Positions 51,532-60,191 of a stretch of 64,000 nt of DNA are shown piece after piece; the first letter of the stretch is position 1, and each line of letters starts with the position of its first letter. The stretch comes from Synergistaceae bacterium (GTDB lineage: Bacteria; Synergistota; Synergistia; Synergistales; Aminobacteriaceae): the NCBI GenBank assembly GCA_018436595.1, contig JAHDLC010000026.1, forward strand, positions 35,139-99,138, read 5' to 3'. The notes under the pieces were generated by a model. It did not search any database. It saw only the letters and a list, made by a program, of their open reading frames with translations, and was not told where the DNA came from. Both the position numbers and the translations under genes were made by a program.

Positions 51532-52623
51532 CTAGTGCCGGGAACCGCTCGTCCGTATCCGCTCCAGTACTGGGGCGGCTTCTTCCGATTCCAACCATTG
51601 TGCCGTCGTTTTCGGGACAAGGGCCGCCGCCTCCCCGGGCCGCCCCTCCCGTATCAGATCCCTGACCCGGGACGCGCTCACGGGAGAACCGTCCCTCTCG
51701 AACCGGGGAATCTCCCGGACCTCCACGGGCGGGATCCCCTCCCCTCCGGCCGGAAGAATCCGTTTCATCAGGTCATTATAAACGGAGGTTACGGGGCAGT
51801 AGGGTTCCGTCCCCACGAACCGGATCCCTACGCCGAGGGCGGGAGCCACGTGCCGGCGGAACATCTCCAGGTCGAGAGCGGCATAGAGTTCGGTGATCTT
51901 CCGGGAATCGCCCCCAGCGGGAACCCTGGTGAAATAGGACGGGAATGTGGCGGACGAAATGACGTAGGGACCTCCCGGCAGCACCGTCACGTTCTCCAGG
52001 TCCGAAATCCCCTCGCGGACGAGGCGCAGGCGGACGTCGAAGGGGAAAAGTGACCGGTCCTCCTCAACTACCAGCACGTACAGCCACGGACTCCTTTCCG
52101 CGGCATGCTCAAGGAGCTTCCTGTGGCCCAGGGTGAAGGGGTTGCAGTTCACCACCGCCGCACCTGCTCCACGGGGTTTTCCTTCGGCGAATTTCGCCAT
52201 TCCGGCCTTCCAGTCTTCGATACCCTCGGCACCCCATTCCATAAGGGCAGCTCCCAGGCCGGACCGTTCAACCACCACCTCCGCGAGGAGAGAAAAACCC
52301 AGTTCCCGGAATATTCGGGCCTCCTGGGGTTTCGAGTAGAGAAAGACCTTCCTCATTCCACGCTCAACGGCCTTTTTCAGCAGGGCCGATGTCACAGCGG
52401 CGGCGGCTCCTTCGCCCTCAATTTCTCCCGCGACGGCGATGCCCTGGAGAATGTTCCCCACCAGCGCACCCGTGGCTACCAGCCGGTCATCCCGGAAAAA
52501 ACCGAGGACCAGGCTCTCTCCTCCCGGCACCGCAAGGTTCCTTGAAGCAAGCAGTGCCTCCCGCGCCTCCATGTCCCTCTTCGTATCGAGAATGCGCTCT
52601 TCCAGCCCGAACAGGGCCTTCAC
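51532..52623 (-). CDS. citC: [Citrate (pro-3S)-lyase] ligase (CitC)
   Basis: A 363-residue enzyme that activates citrate lyase by acetylating the thiol of the CitD arm with acetate and ATP. The N-terminal third is a GNAT-like domain (KVFLYSKPQEARIFRELGF) and the rest a nucleotidyltransferase domain with NCNPFTLGHRKLLEHAA, LYVLVVEEDRSLFPF and EPYCPVTSVYNDLMK. The start is GTG 52623 with AAAGGGG close upstream. It heads the leftward cit genes, divergent from the regulator and transport genes. Confidence 0.92.
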   Translation of the reverse strand: MKALFGLEERILDTKRDMEAREALLASRNLAVPGGESLVLGFFRDDRLVATGALVGNILQGIAVAGEIEGEGAAAAVTSALLKKAVERGMRKVFLYSKPQEARIFRELGFSLLAEVVVERSGLGAALMEWGAEGIEDWKAGMAKFAEGKPRGAGAAVVNCNPFTLGHRKLLEHAAERSPWLYVLVVEEDRSLFPFDVRLRLVREGISDLENVTVLPGGPYVISSATFPSYFTRVPAGGDSRKITELYAALDLEMFRRHVAPALGVGIRFVGTEPYCPVTSVYNDLMKRILPAGGEGIPPVEVREIPRFERDGSPVSASRVRDLIREGRPGEAAALVPKTTAQWLESEEAAPVLERIRTSGSRH

Positions 52624-52725
52624 CCCCTTTCCGGACAGCTTTCGCCGGCGGCCCGGAGCGCATTTCCCGCCGAACCGGCCTGCCGCATGTCCTGAAAATA
52701 TACAAAAAAATGGGAATCAAACCAC

Positions 52726-52754
52726 TTTACACTTTGCCTTTCCGGGGATATTAT
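52726..52754 (+). promoter_or_regulatory. Promoter of the GntR-tct-citEF operon
   Basis: TTTACA at 52726-52731, a 17-base spacer and TATTAT at 52749-52754 form a good sigma70-type promoter about 75 bases before the GntR start codon, in the divergent cit control region. Confidence 0.65.
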
Positions 52755-52772
52755 ACGACATGGATGCTGGAT

Positions 52773-52784
52773 GTTGGATCCAAC
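52773..52784. promoter_or_regulatory. Probable GntR operator (12-bp palindrome)
   Basis: GTTGGATCCAAC is a perfect palindrome just downstream of the predicted transcription start and 44 bases before the GntR gene. FadR-subfamily regulators often bind short TGG-N-CCA palindromes like this, so autoregulation is likely. Confidence 0.55.
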
Positions 52785-52827
52785 TTTTATCGGAAAAGAT
52801 AAAATTTTTATTTCCGGAGGAACGACC

Positions 52828-53538
52828 ATGCCTTTGCTGAAGAACGTTCCGGATCTCCGCACCAAGCCCATGAGAGACATCATCTACGAACACCTCCGCA
52901 AGGCCATCGTCCGGGGCGAACTCAAGGCCGACTCCACCTTCACCGACGGCGAAATCGCCGAAGAGTTCGGCGTGAGCCGCACACCTGTCAGGGAAGCCGT
53001 ACAGAAGCTCGAGGCCGACGGCTACATCGAGCGGGTTCCCATGAAAGGGAACAGGGTCTGCGGCATCTCCCCTTACGAGCTGGCCCACTCCATGGCCATC
53101 CGGAAGGCCCTGGAAACCCTGGCCGTCCGCTACGCCGCCCTCCGGATCACCGCCGATGAACTGCTCCGGCTGGAAGAACTCCTGGCCCAGGCTGACAGCG
53201 TCTTTACCCAATACATCGGCGACGAGCTTCTCGAACGTTTTTTCCCCATCGTAAAGAGCTTCAACCATACCGTCTTCGAGGCCTGCAGATCCACCAGCCT
53301 CACAGCCATCATCTGGGCCCAGCGGGAGATTTTCGACCGCTACCGTGTCATGAGGATCATCCTGCCCAACAGGATCCACAAAAGTCTTTCCCGCAGAAAA
53401 GACCTGTACGCCGCCCTCCGGGACGGCGACCCTGACCGGGCCTGTGCCGTCTGGACGGATCACCTGAACGAGTCCTTCACCATCTGGAGGGACAAGTCGG
53501 GGTACGGCAAGGAACTTGAAGGCTTCACCTTTTTTTAG
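52828..53538 (+). CDS. GntR/FadR-subfamily transcriptional regulator of the citrate genes
   Basis: A 236-residue regulator with an N-terminal winged helix (IIYEHLRKAIVRGELKADSTFTDGEIAEEFGVSRTPVREAVQKLEADGYI) read from position about 18, and an all-helical FCD effector domain (SMAIRKALETLAVRYAA, FNHTVFEACRS, HLNESF). FCD domains bind small carboxylates through a metal, which suits citrate. It is divergent from citC and first before tctC. GGAGGAACGACC precedes the ATG. Confidence 0.9.
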   Translation: MPLLKNVPDLRTKPMRDIIYEHLRKAIVRGELKADSTFTDGEIAEEFGVSRTPVREAVQKLEADGYIERVPMKGNRVCGISPYELAHSMAIRKALETLAVRYAALRITADELLRLEELLAQADSVFTQYIGDELLERFFPIVKSFNHTVFEACRSTSLTAIIWAQREIFDRYRVMRIILPNRIHKSLSRRKDLYAALRDGDPDRACAVWTDHLNESFTIWRDKSGYGKELEGFTFF

Positions 53539-53603
53539 GGCTTTTCCCGCGCACGGCAGTGCCCGGAGACGCATCATCATATTTTAAAGGGGGAAACAGA
53601 GGA

Positions 53604-54581
53604 ATGAAAAAGTTGTTCGCAGTTCTTATGCTCATCGCGCTGTTCGCAACCGCGGGGGCGGCTTCGGCGGAATGGAAGCCATCCCGGACCATCGAGCTCA
53701 TCGCCCCGGCCAACCCCGGCGGGGGATGGGACATGCTCTGCCGCACCGTGCAGAAGGCCCTGACCGACGAGAAGCTGGTGGAGAAGAACGTCATCGTGGT
53801 CAACAAGCCCGGCGGCGGCGGCGCCACAGGATGGAACTATCTGAAGGGAAAGAAGGGTCAGGGCGAGTACCTCGCCGCCACGTCCACACTCATCATGCTC
53901 AACAACCTCCTCGGCAAGAGCGAGCTGACCCATCACGACTTCACTCCCCTGGCCGCCCTGCAGACCGAATGGATTTCCGTGGCCGTGGAGCAGGATTCTC
54001 CCTGGAAGACCGTGAAGGACCTCTTCGAGGCCATCAAGGCGAATCCCTCCGCCGTGCCCGTGGGCGTAGGCCCCACCCTCGGCAACAATGACCACCTCGT
54101 CTTCCTCGAACTCGCCCAGGCCAACGGCGTGGATCCCGCGAGCATCAAGTTCATCGTCTATCCCGGCGCGGGCGGAGAAATCGTTCCGGCCCTTCTCGGC
54201 GGCCACGTGAAGGCTACGGTCATCGGCCTCGCCGAGGTCCTCGAGCAGCACAAGGCGGGCAAAATGAGGGTCATTGGCGTCAGCTCCGAGAAAACCCTTG
54301 CCGAGATCCTTCCCGGTGTTCCGAGCTTCAAGGAGCAGGGAGTGGACGTGGTATTCCCTCACTGGAGAGGCATCATCGGCGCACCGGACCTCACCGAGGA
54401 TCAGGTGAAATACTGGGACGGCGTCTTCTCGAAGATGGTGGAAACCGAGACGTGGAAAACCCTCGTCAAGAACCTCGGCTGGGACAGCTTCTACCAGAAT
54501 TCCGCCGAGCACAAGGCCTTCCTCGAGGGGAGCACCAAGGATTTCGACGAACTCCTTACCCAGGTCGGCCTGAAGAAGTAG
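53604..54581 (+). CDS. tctC: Tripartite tricarboxylate transporter, substrate-binding protein (TctC)
   Basis: A 325-residue periplasmic binding protein with a signal peptide (MKKLFAVLMLIALFATAGAASA). It has the TctC/Bug features: RTIELIAPANPGGGWDMLCRTVQ, VVNKPGGGGATGWNYL and GGHVKATVIGLAEVLEQHKAGKMRVIGV. Neighbouring citrate lyase genes make citrate the likely ligand. An AAAGGGGG and AGAGGA precede the ATG. A terminator-like hairpin follows the stop. Confidence 0.9.
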   Translation: MKKLFAVLMLIALFATAGAASAEWKPSRTIELIAPANPGGGWDMLCRTVQKALTDEKLVEKNVIVVNKPGGGGATGWNYLKGKKGQGEYLAATSTLIMLNNLLGKSELTHHDFTPLAALQTEWISVAVEQDSPWKTVKDLFEAIKANPSAVPVGVGPTLGNNDHLVFLELAQANGVDPASIKFIVYPGAGGEIVPALLGGHVKATVIGLAEVLEQHKAGKMRVIGVSSEKTLAEILPGVPSFKEQGVDVVFPHWRGIIGAPDLTEDQVKYWDGVFSKMVETETWKTLVKNLGWDSFYQNSAEHKAFLEGSTKDFDELLTQVGLKK

Positions 54582-54598
54582 CCGAACCGGACCATTCC

Positions 54599-54631
54599 GG
54601 CGGAAGGGGCCCTTCTCCGGCCTCTTCCGCC
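54599..54631 (+). terminator. Terminator-like hairpin between tctC and tctB
   Basis: An 8-bp stem (GGCGGAAG at 54599-54606, CTTCCGCC at 54624-54631) with a 17-base loop is followed by CCTTTTCATTT. It may lower expression of the permease genes relative to the binding protein. Confidence 0.6.
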
Positions 54632-54669
54632 CCTTTTCATTTGAAATCTCTGGAGACGGAGGGAGCTCA

Positions 54670-55143
54670 ATGAGCAAAAATTTCACCAGCGGCCTGATTT
54701 CCATCATCCTGGGAACCATATATTTCTACACCGCCATGCAGTTTCCCGAGGTTCAGGCGGGGGACAACACGGGACCGAAACTCTTCCCCCTGATCGTCGG
54801 GGCCGTGGCCGTCATCGCCGGCATCCTGCTGTGCATTTCTGACAGGCGTTCCGGTAAGGCGGAGGCGGTCGCCTGGAATTTCCTGTCTGACCGGGCCGTC
54901 TGGATCAAAATTTTCGTCACCATGGTCCTGGGAATAACCTACGGCCTCGTCCTCGATACCTGGGGCTACCTGCTCGCCACAACGGCCTTCATGTTCTTCG
55001 CAACCATGATGATCAACCGGGGGCGGTTCGTCCAGAACGTCCTCATCGCCGTTCTGTTCCCCGCGGTCACTTACGGAGCCTTCGCCATAGCCCTCCAGCT
55101 GAGCCTGCCCCGGGGGATCATAGAGAACATGCTTCCCTTCTAG
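54670..55143 (+). CDS. tctB: Tripartite tricarboxylate transporter, small membrane subunit (TctB)
   Basis: A 157-residue membrane protein with four helices. The start FTSGLISIILGTIYFYTAMQFPE and the loop DNTGPKLFPLIVGAVAVIAGI are typical of TctB. It pairs with TctA, whose gene starts 13 bases after. GGAGGGAGC precedes the ATG. Confidence 0.88.
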   Translation: MSKNFTSGLISIILGTIYFYTAMQFPEVQAGDNTGPKLFPLIVGAVAVIAGILLCISDRRSGKAEAVAWNFLSDRAVWIKIFVTMVLGITYGLVLDTWGYLLATTAFMFFATMMINRGRFVQNVLIAVLFPAVTYGAFAIALQLSLPRGIIENMLPF

Positions 55144-55156
55144 GAGGAAGAACATC

Positions 55157-56644
55157 ATGGACGTCATTTTCGACAATCTCGCCATAGGCTTCGCCACGGC
55201 CATAACGGCCACCAACATTCTGTGGGTCTTCATCGGCGGCCTGCTGGGCACCGTCATGGGCATGCTGCCCGGCCTCGGGCCCGCCACGGGGGTGGCCATT
55301 CTCATTCCCATCACCTACGGGATGAACCCGTCCACGGCCCTCATCACCATGTGCGCCGTCTACTACGGCGCCATGTTCGGCGGCTCAAGGGCATCCATCA
55401 TGATCAACACCCCCGGCGACGCGTCGGCCATCGTGTCGTGCTTCGACGGCTACCCCATGACGAAAAACGGCGAAGCCGGAGCGGCCCTGGCCATCTCCGC
55501 CATCGCCTCCTTCATCGGCGGCACCATCGGCATGGTCTTCCTCGTCTTCCTGACGGGTCCCATCGCCGCCGCGGCGCTGAAGTTCGGCCCCGCCGAAATG
55601 TTTTCCCTCATGCTCTTCGCCCTCGTGGCCACCATCACCCTGGCCGAGGGAAGCCTGCTCAAGGGCGTCATCGCCATGTGCATCGGCTTCATGCTTTCCA
55701 CCATCGGCATCGACCCCCTCACGGGCATCATCCGCTTCACCTTCGGCGTGGAGGAACTGCAGGACGGCATCGATTTCCTCGTCGTGATGATCGGCGTCTA
55801 CGCCATCTGCGAGGTCTTCAAGAACTACAAAAACCTCGACACCAAATACAGCCTCGACTCCCGCAGCATCGGCAAGGTCTGGGTGAGCTGGGCCCAGTTC
55901 AAAAAATGCATTCTGCCCATGCTCCGCAGCTCTCCCCTCGGGTTCTTCGTGGGCGTGCTCCCGGGAATGGGAGCCAGCATCGCCACCTTCATGTCCTACG
56001 CCATGGAGAAGAACCTGAGCAAGACCCCCGAGAAGTTCGGCAAGGGAGCCATCGAGGGACTCGCCGCCCCCGAGGCGGCCAACAACTCCTGCGCCGCCGG
56101 CGCCATGGTCCCCCTGCTGACCCTCGGCATTCCGGGGTCCGGCACCACGGCGGTCATGCTCGGCGCCCTCATGATGCTCGGCGTCCGGCCGGGCCCCATC
56201 CTCTTCTCCCAGTTTCCCGAGATCGCATGGGGCGTCATAGCGTCCATCCTCCTGGGAAACATCATCCTGGTGATCATCAACCTCCCCCTGGCCATCCCGC
56301 TGGTGCAGCTCCTCAAGATCCCCCAGAGGATCATGCTTCCCCTGATCCTCGGCATGGGTTTCATGGGAACCTATTTCCTGAACTACAGCTCCTTCGATTT
56401 CATCCTTGTCATGGCCTTCGCCCTCGGGGGGTACATCTTCTCCAAGCTGGAGATTCCCCTGCCGCCCCTGGTGCTGGCCCTGATCCTCGGAGGCACCACG
56501 GAACAGTCCTTCAGGAATTCCATGTCCCTCTCCGACGGGTCGCTGGCCATTTTCTTCCAGAAGCCCATCTCCGTGACCCTCATCGTCCTCGCCGCCGTCT
56601 CCCTGGTCTATTCGCTCCTGAAGAGGAGGAAGTACGCATCATGA
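55157..56644 (+). CDS. tctA: Tripartite tricarboxylate transporter, large permease (TctA)
   Basis: A 495-residue permease with about twelve helices and family motifs: GTVMGMLPGLGPATGVAILIP, YYGAMFGGSRASIMINTPGD, SPLGFFVGVLPGMGASIATFMSYA, APEAANNSCAAGAMVPLLTLGIPGSGTTAVMLGAL. It carries the citrate handed over by TctC using an ion gradient. Its stop overlaps the citE ATG by 4 bases, joining uptake and cleavage in one operon. Confidence 0.93.
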   Translation: MDVIFDNLAIGFATAITATNILWVFIGGLLGTVMGMLPGLGPATGVAILIPITYGMNPSTALITMCAVYYGAMFGGSRASIMINTPGDASAIVSCFDGYPMTKNGEAGAALAISAIASFIGGTIGMVFLVFLTGPIAAAALKFGPAEMFSLMLFALVATITLAEGSLLKGVIAMCIGFMLSTIGIDPLTGIIRFTFGVEELQDGIDFLVVMIGVYAICEVFKNYKNLDTKYSLDSRSIGKVWVSWAQFKKCILPMLRSSPLGFFVGVLPGMGASIATFMSYAMEKNLSKTPEKFGKGAIEGLAAPEAANNSCAAGAMVPLLTLGIPGSGTTAVMLGALMMLGVRPGPILFSQFPEIAWGVIASILLGNIILVIINLPLAIPLVQLLKIPQRIMLPLILGMGFMGTYFLNYSSFDFILVMAFALGGYIFSKLEIPLPPLVLALILGGTTEQSFRNSMSLSDGSLAIFFQKPISVTLIVLAAVSLVYSLLKRRKYAS

Positions 56645-57540
56645 ACCGGATTGACGGCCGGCCCCGGCGGTCACTGCTGTACATCCCGGGGAACAACCCG
56701 GGCATGATCCAGAACTGCGCCATCTACGGCTCGGATGGAGTCCTCCTCGACCTGGAGGACTCCATCTCCATAACGGAGAAGGATGCCGCCCGGAAACTGG
56801 TGAAGCATGCCCTCAAGACTCTGGATTTCGGCTCCGTGGAGCGGGTGGTGCGGATTAACGGCCGGGACACGCCCTTCTTTGAACGGGATCTCGGAGAAAT
56901 TATCCCGGCGAGGCCGGATGCGGTCCGCATACCCAAAATCGACTCCCCCGACGACGTCAGGGCGGCGGACGACATCATCACCCGCCTTGAGGAGGAAAAC
57001 GGCATGGAAAAGGGCTCCGTACGGATCCATGCCATGCTCGAGACCGCCCGGGCCATCGTGAACGCGTCCGCCATAGCAATGTCGTCCCCCCGCATCCTGG
57101 GGCTCACCATCGGCGGCCAGGACCTGGCGGCCGACCTCGGCATCAAAATTACCCGGGAAGGCCTTGAGATGCTCTATGCCCGGAGTGCCGTGGTCCTGGC
57201 GGCGAAGGCTGCCGGCCTTCTCGCCTTTGACACGGTCTACACCGACATCGACGATCTGGAGGGACTCCGTGAACAGGCGGCCATGAGCGTCGGCCTCGGT
57301 TTTTCCGGCAAGGCCGCCATCCACCCGTCCCAGATCGCCGTGATCCACGAGGCATTCCGCCCCGAAGAAAAGGACGTGCGGAAGGCGGAGCGGATCGTCC
57401 GCGGAGCCCGGGAGGCGGAGGAACGGGGACTGGGCGTGGTGGCCGTGGACGGCCGCATGGTGGACGCCCCCGTGGTGGCCCAGGCGCAAAGAACCCTGGA
57501 ACTCGCCCGCCTCGCGGGAATGGAGGTGGAGGCCGAATGA
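56641..57540 (+). CDS. citE: Citrate lyase beta subunit (CitE, citryl-ACP lyase)
   Basis: A 299-residue TIM-barrel lyase of the HpcH/CitE family that splits citryl-ACP to oxaloacetate and acetyl-ACP. Features: RSLLYIPGNNPGM, GVLLDLEDSI with metal-near acids, VRINGRDTPFF, VRIPKIDSPDDV, HAMLETARAIVNA and GFSGKAAIHPSQI. Coupled by overlap to tctA before and citF after. Confidence 0.93.
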   Translation: MNRIDGRPRRSLLYIPGNNPGMIQNCAIYGSDGVLLDLEDSISITEKDAARKLVKHALKTLDFGSVERVVRINGRDTPFFERDLGEIIPARPDAVRIPKIDSPDDVRAADDIITRLEEENGMEKGSVRIHAMLETARAIVNASAIAMSSPRILGLTIGGQDLAADLGIKITREGLEMLYARSAVVLAAKAAGLLAFDTVYTDIDDLEGLREQAAMSVGLGFSGKAAIHPSQIAVIHEAFRPEEKDVRKAERIVRGAREAEERGLGVVAVDGRMVDAPVVAQAQRTLELARLAGMEVEAE

Positions 57541-59102
57541 AGATCGAAACTGTGAAGAACAGCATCGGCAGGGAGGTACCGGTCCTCGTTCCCGGCCTCG
57601 GGGAATTCGTCCCCTTCGCGGGCCCCTATGCCCGGCTGGGCGGGGACTACGCATGGACACCCCGGCTCTTCCCCAGGAAGGTGGCCGCCCCGTCCACGGA
57701 CAAGGTCGCCGAAAGCCTGGAGGAGGCCATCCGCCGCTCGGGACTGGAGAGCGGGATGACCATCTCCTTCCATCATCACATGCGGAACGGGGATTCCCTG
57801 GTCTGCATGGTTCTCTCCCTGCTGGAAAAAATGGGCATCCGGAACATCACCCTCGCCCCCAGTTCCCTGGGAGACTGCCACGACTGCGTGGCCGATATGG
57901 TCCGGAAAGGCGTGGTCACCCGGCTGAACACCTCGGGCGTCCGGGGCGAGGTGGGCAGGGCCATCTCCGGCGGCAGGTTCGAAGTGCCCGTGATGATCCG
58001 GAGCCACGGAGGACGGGCCCGGGCCATCGAAGAGGGAAGCCTTCACATCCACGCGGCTTTTCTCGCCGCCCCGGCGTGCGACAGGCTCGGCAACTTCACC
58101 GGCTCCTCGGGAAAGACCGCCTGCGGCTCCATGGGCTACGCCATGGTGGACGCCCGGTACGCCGACCACGTCATCGCCGTCACGGACAACCTCGTGGAGT
58201 ACCCCCTCGCGCCCCGGATCTCCGTGCCCCAGTACCTGGTGGACCAGGTGGCCGTGGTGGACTCCATCGGCGACCCGTCGAAAATAGCCACCGGTGCCAC
58301 CCGGGTCACCCGCGATCCCGTGCAGCTCCGTATCGCAGAGCTGGCTTTCGGCCTCATCCGGGCGTCGGGCATGCTGAAAAACGGCTGTTCCTTCCAGACG
58401 GGAGGCGGCGGACCGAGCCTCGCCGTGGCACGGTACGTGAGGGAATATATGAAGGAGAAGGCCGTCCGGGGAAGCTACTGCATCGGGGGCATCACGGGCT
58501 ACATGGCCGACATGCTCAGGGAAGGGCTCTTCACCGCCCTCTTCGACGTGCAGAGCTTCGACGCGGCGGTGACCACATCAATGGCGGACAATCCGTACCA
58601 CATGGAAGTGGACGTCTCCTGCTACGCCAACCCCTTCAACAAGGGATGCCTGGTGAACGACCTGGACGTGGTGGTCCTCGCGGCCCTGGACGTGGACGCC
58701 GACTTCAACGTGGACGTCCTCACGGGGCACGACGGCATACTCCGGGGGGCGTCGGGAGGGCACTCCGACACGGCGGCGGGGGCTAAGCTTTCCGTCATCA
58801 CCATCCCCTCCATGCGGAACGGCGTGCCGTCCATCCGGGAGCGGGTCCAGACGGTGGTCACCCCGGGAGAGACCGTGGACGCCATCGTCACCGAGCGGGG
58901 TATCGCAATCAATCCCCGGAGGGAGGACCTCCGGTCCGCCGCCCTGGACGCCGGCCTTCCGGTGAAGGATATCCGGCAGCTCAAGGCGGAGATCGAGAAA
59001 ATCACGGGGATCCCCGACGAGGTGAAGTTCTCCGGCGAGATCGTGGGGCTCGTGGAATACCGGGACGGCACCATCATCGACACCATCCGGAAGGTTCTGT
59101 AA
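57537..59102 (+). CDS. citF: Citrate lyase alpha subunit (CitF, citrate:acetyl-ACP transferase)
   Basis: A 521-residue CoA-transferase-type enzyme that swaps acetate on the acyl carrier for citrate. Features: GMTISFHHHMRNGDSLVCMVL, APSSLGDCHDCVADMVRKGVVTRL, GSMGYAMVDARYADHVIAVTDNLV, FQTGGGGPSLAVARYV and GASGGHSDTAAGAKL-like region (ILRGASGGHSDTAAG). It ends the operon, and a GC-rich hairpin follows. Confidence 0.93.
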   Translation: MKIETVKNSIGREVPVLVPGLGEFVPFAGPYARLGGDYAWTPRLFPRKVAAPSTDKVAESLEEAIRRSGLESGMTISFHHHMRNGDSLVCMVLSLLEKMGIRNITLAPSSLGDCHDCVADMVRKGVVTRLNTSGVRGEVGRAISGGRFEVPVMIRSHGGRARAIEEGSLHIHAAFLAAPACDRLGNFTGSSGKTACGSMGYAMVDARYADHVIAVTDNLVEYPLAPRISVPQYLVDQVAVVDSIGDPSKIATGATRVTRDPVQLRIAELAFGLIRASGMLKNGCSFQTGGGGPSLAVARYVREYMKEKAVRGSYCIGGITGYMADMLREGLFTALFDVQSFDAAVTTSMADNPYHMEVDVSCYANPFNKGCLVNDLDVVVLAALDVDADFNVDVLTGHDGILRGASGGHSDTAAGAKLSVITIPSMRNGVPSIRERVQTVVTPGETVDAIVTERGIAINPRREDLRSAALDAGLPVKDIRQLKAEIEKITGIPDEVKFSGEIVGLVEYRDGTIIDTIRKVL

Positions 59103-59118
59103 GCCCTCTGAAGCAAAC

Positions 59119-59147
59119 GGGCCCTCCCTCAACCGGGGCGGGCCCGC
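59119..59147 (+). terminator. Hairpin downstream of citF
   Basis: A 7-bp stem (CGGGCCC at 59119-59125, GGGCCCG at 59141-59147) followed by CTGTTAT; a modest terminator candidate between convergent genes. Confidence 0.5.
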
Positions 59148-59234
59148 TGTTATCTGCAATCCGCTGTGACAACCGTCCCTGGATACAAAGGCGGCGGTGA
59201 GCGTTACCGGTGTCCGCCGCCCGTCAATTTGTGA

Positions 59235-60026
59235 TCACGGCACCGCCTTCACCATGCCCCCGTCGGCAAGAATGGTCTGCCCGGTAATGTAGGTGTTCGC
59301 CTCCGATCCCAGGAAAACGGCGAGCCTGCCGTACTCCGCCGGGTCGCCGTACCGTCCCAGAGGAATGCGGGAGAGGGCCGCCCGGCTCACATCCTCCACG
59401 GAAAGGCCTTTCCGTTCGGCCAGGGCCCGGTCGAGCTGCCGGATCCGCTCCGTGTCGAACCGCCCCGGTCCGATGGCGTTCACCAGGATGCCGTAGGGTG
59501 CGAACTCCGCTGACAGGGTCTTGGTCAGGCCGATGACCCCGAGGCGGAAGGTGTTGGAGAGAATCAGGTTTTCCAGCACTTCCCTGACGGAGGACGATGT
59601 GGAGTTGATGATCCTCCCCCATCCCTTCGCCTTCATCAGAGGAAGCACCTCACGGGTCGCCCGCACGCAGCTCAGCAGGGTAAGCTCGAAGGCCTTCACC
59701 CACGTCTCGTCGTCAAAGCTCTCGAAGGTGCCTGCGGGAGGCCCGCCGGCATTGTTCACCAGCACGTCCACGGCCCCCGACTTTTCCGAGGCGAAGGCCA
59801 CGAGCTTTTTCAGATCCTCAGGCCGGGTGACGTCGCACGGGAGAAAGCGGGGACGTCTGCCGGAGATTTTTTCCAGGTCCGCCGCCGCAGCCGCGAGCTT
59901 CTCCTCTCCCCTGCCGGAGATCACCACCGAGGCCCCTTCCTTCAGGAACTCTCCCGCCACCGCCTTCCCCAATCCGGACCCCGAGGCCAGCACGAGGACC
60001 GTCTTGTCTGTAAGTCCAAAATCCAT
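59235..60026 (-). CDS. Short-chain dehydrogenase/reductase-like protein lacking the YxxxK motif
   Basis: A 263-residue Rossmann protein of the SDR superfamily, close to FabG-like reductases: VLASGSGLGKAVAGEFLKEGASVVISGR, DVLVNNAGGPPAGTF and NAIGPGRFDTERI. The cofactor loop reads ASGSGLG rather than TGxxxGIG. At the active site the usual Tyr and Lys are missing: after INSTSSS the expected YxxxK is SNTFRLG. Some FabG-like subgroups share this and their activity is uncertain. ATG 60026 is preferred on spacing from AAGGGAGGG; ATG 60032 is too close. Confidence 0.85.
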   Translation of the reverse strand: MDFGLTDKTVLVLASGSGLGKAVAGEFLKEGASVVISGRGEEKLAAAAADLEKISGRRPRFLPCDVTRPEDLKKLVAFASEKSGAVDVLVNNAGGPPAGTFESFDDETWVKAFELTLLSCVRATREVLPLMKAKGWGRIINSTSSSVREVLENLILSNTFRLGVIGLTKTLSAEFAPYGILVNAIGPGRFDTERIRQLDRALAERKGLSVEDVSRAALSRIPLGRYGDPAEYGRLAVFLGSEANTYITGQTILADGGMVKAVP

Positions 60027-60191
60027 GATCATCCCTCCCTTGGAATGCTGTTGTAGTATAGATATTATACCCCATCCGGTTTTTCTAAATGTGCATCGTG
60101 CATTGCATCCCCTGCGGACTGTTCCAAAAATCATGACAATACGGTAAAATGAGCCACCACTACAAAATTTCTGAATACCTGGAGGTGCCCT

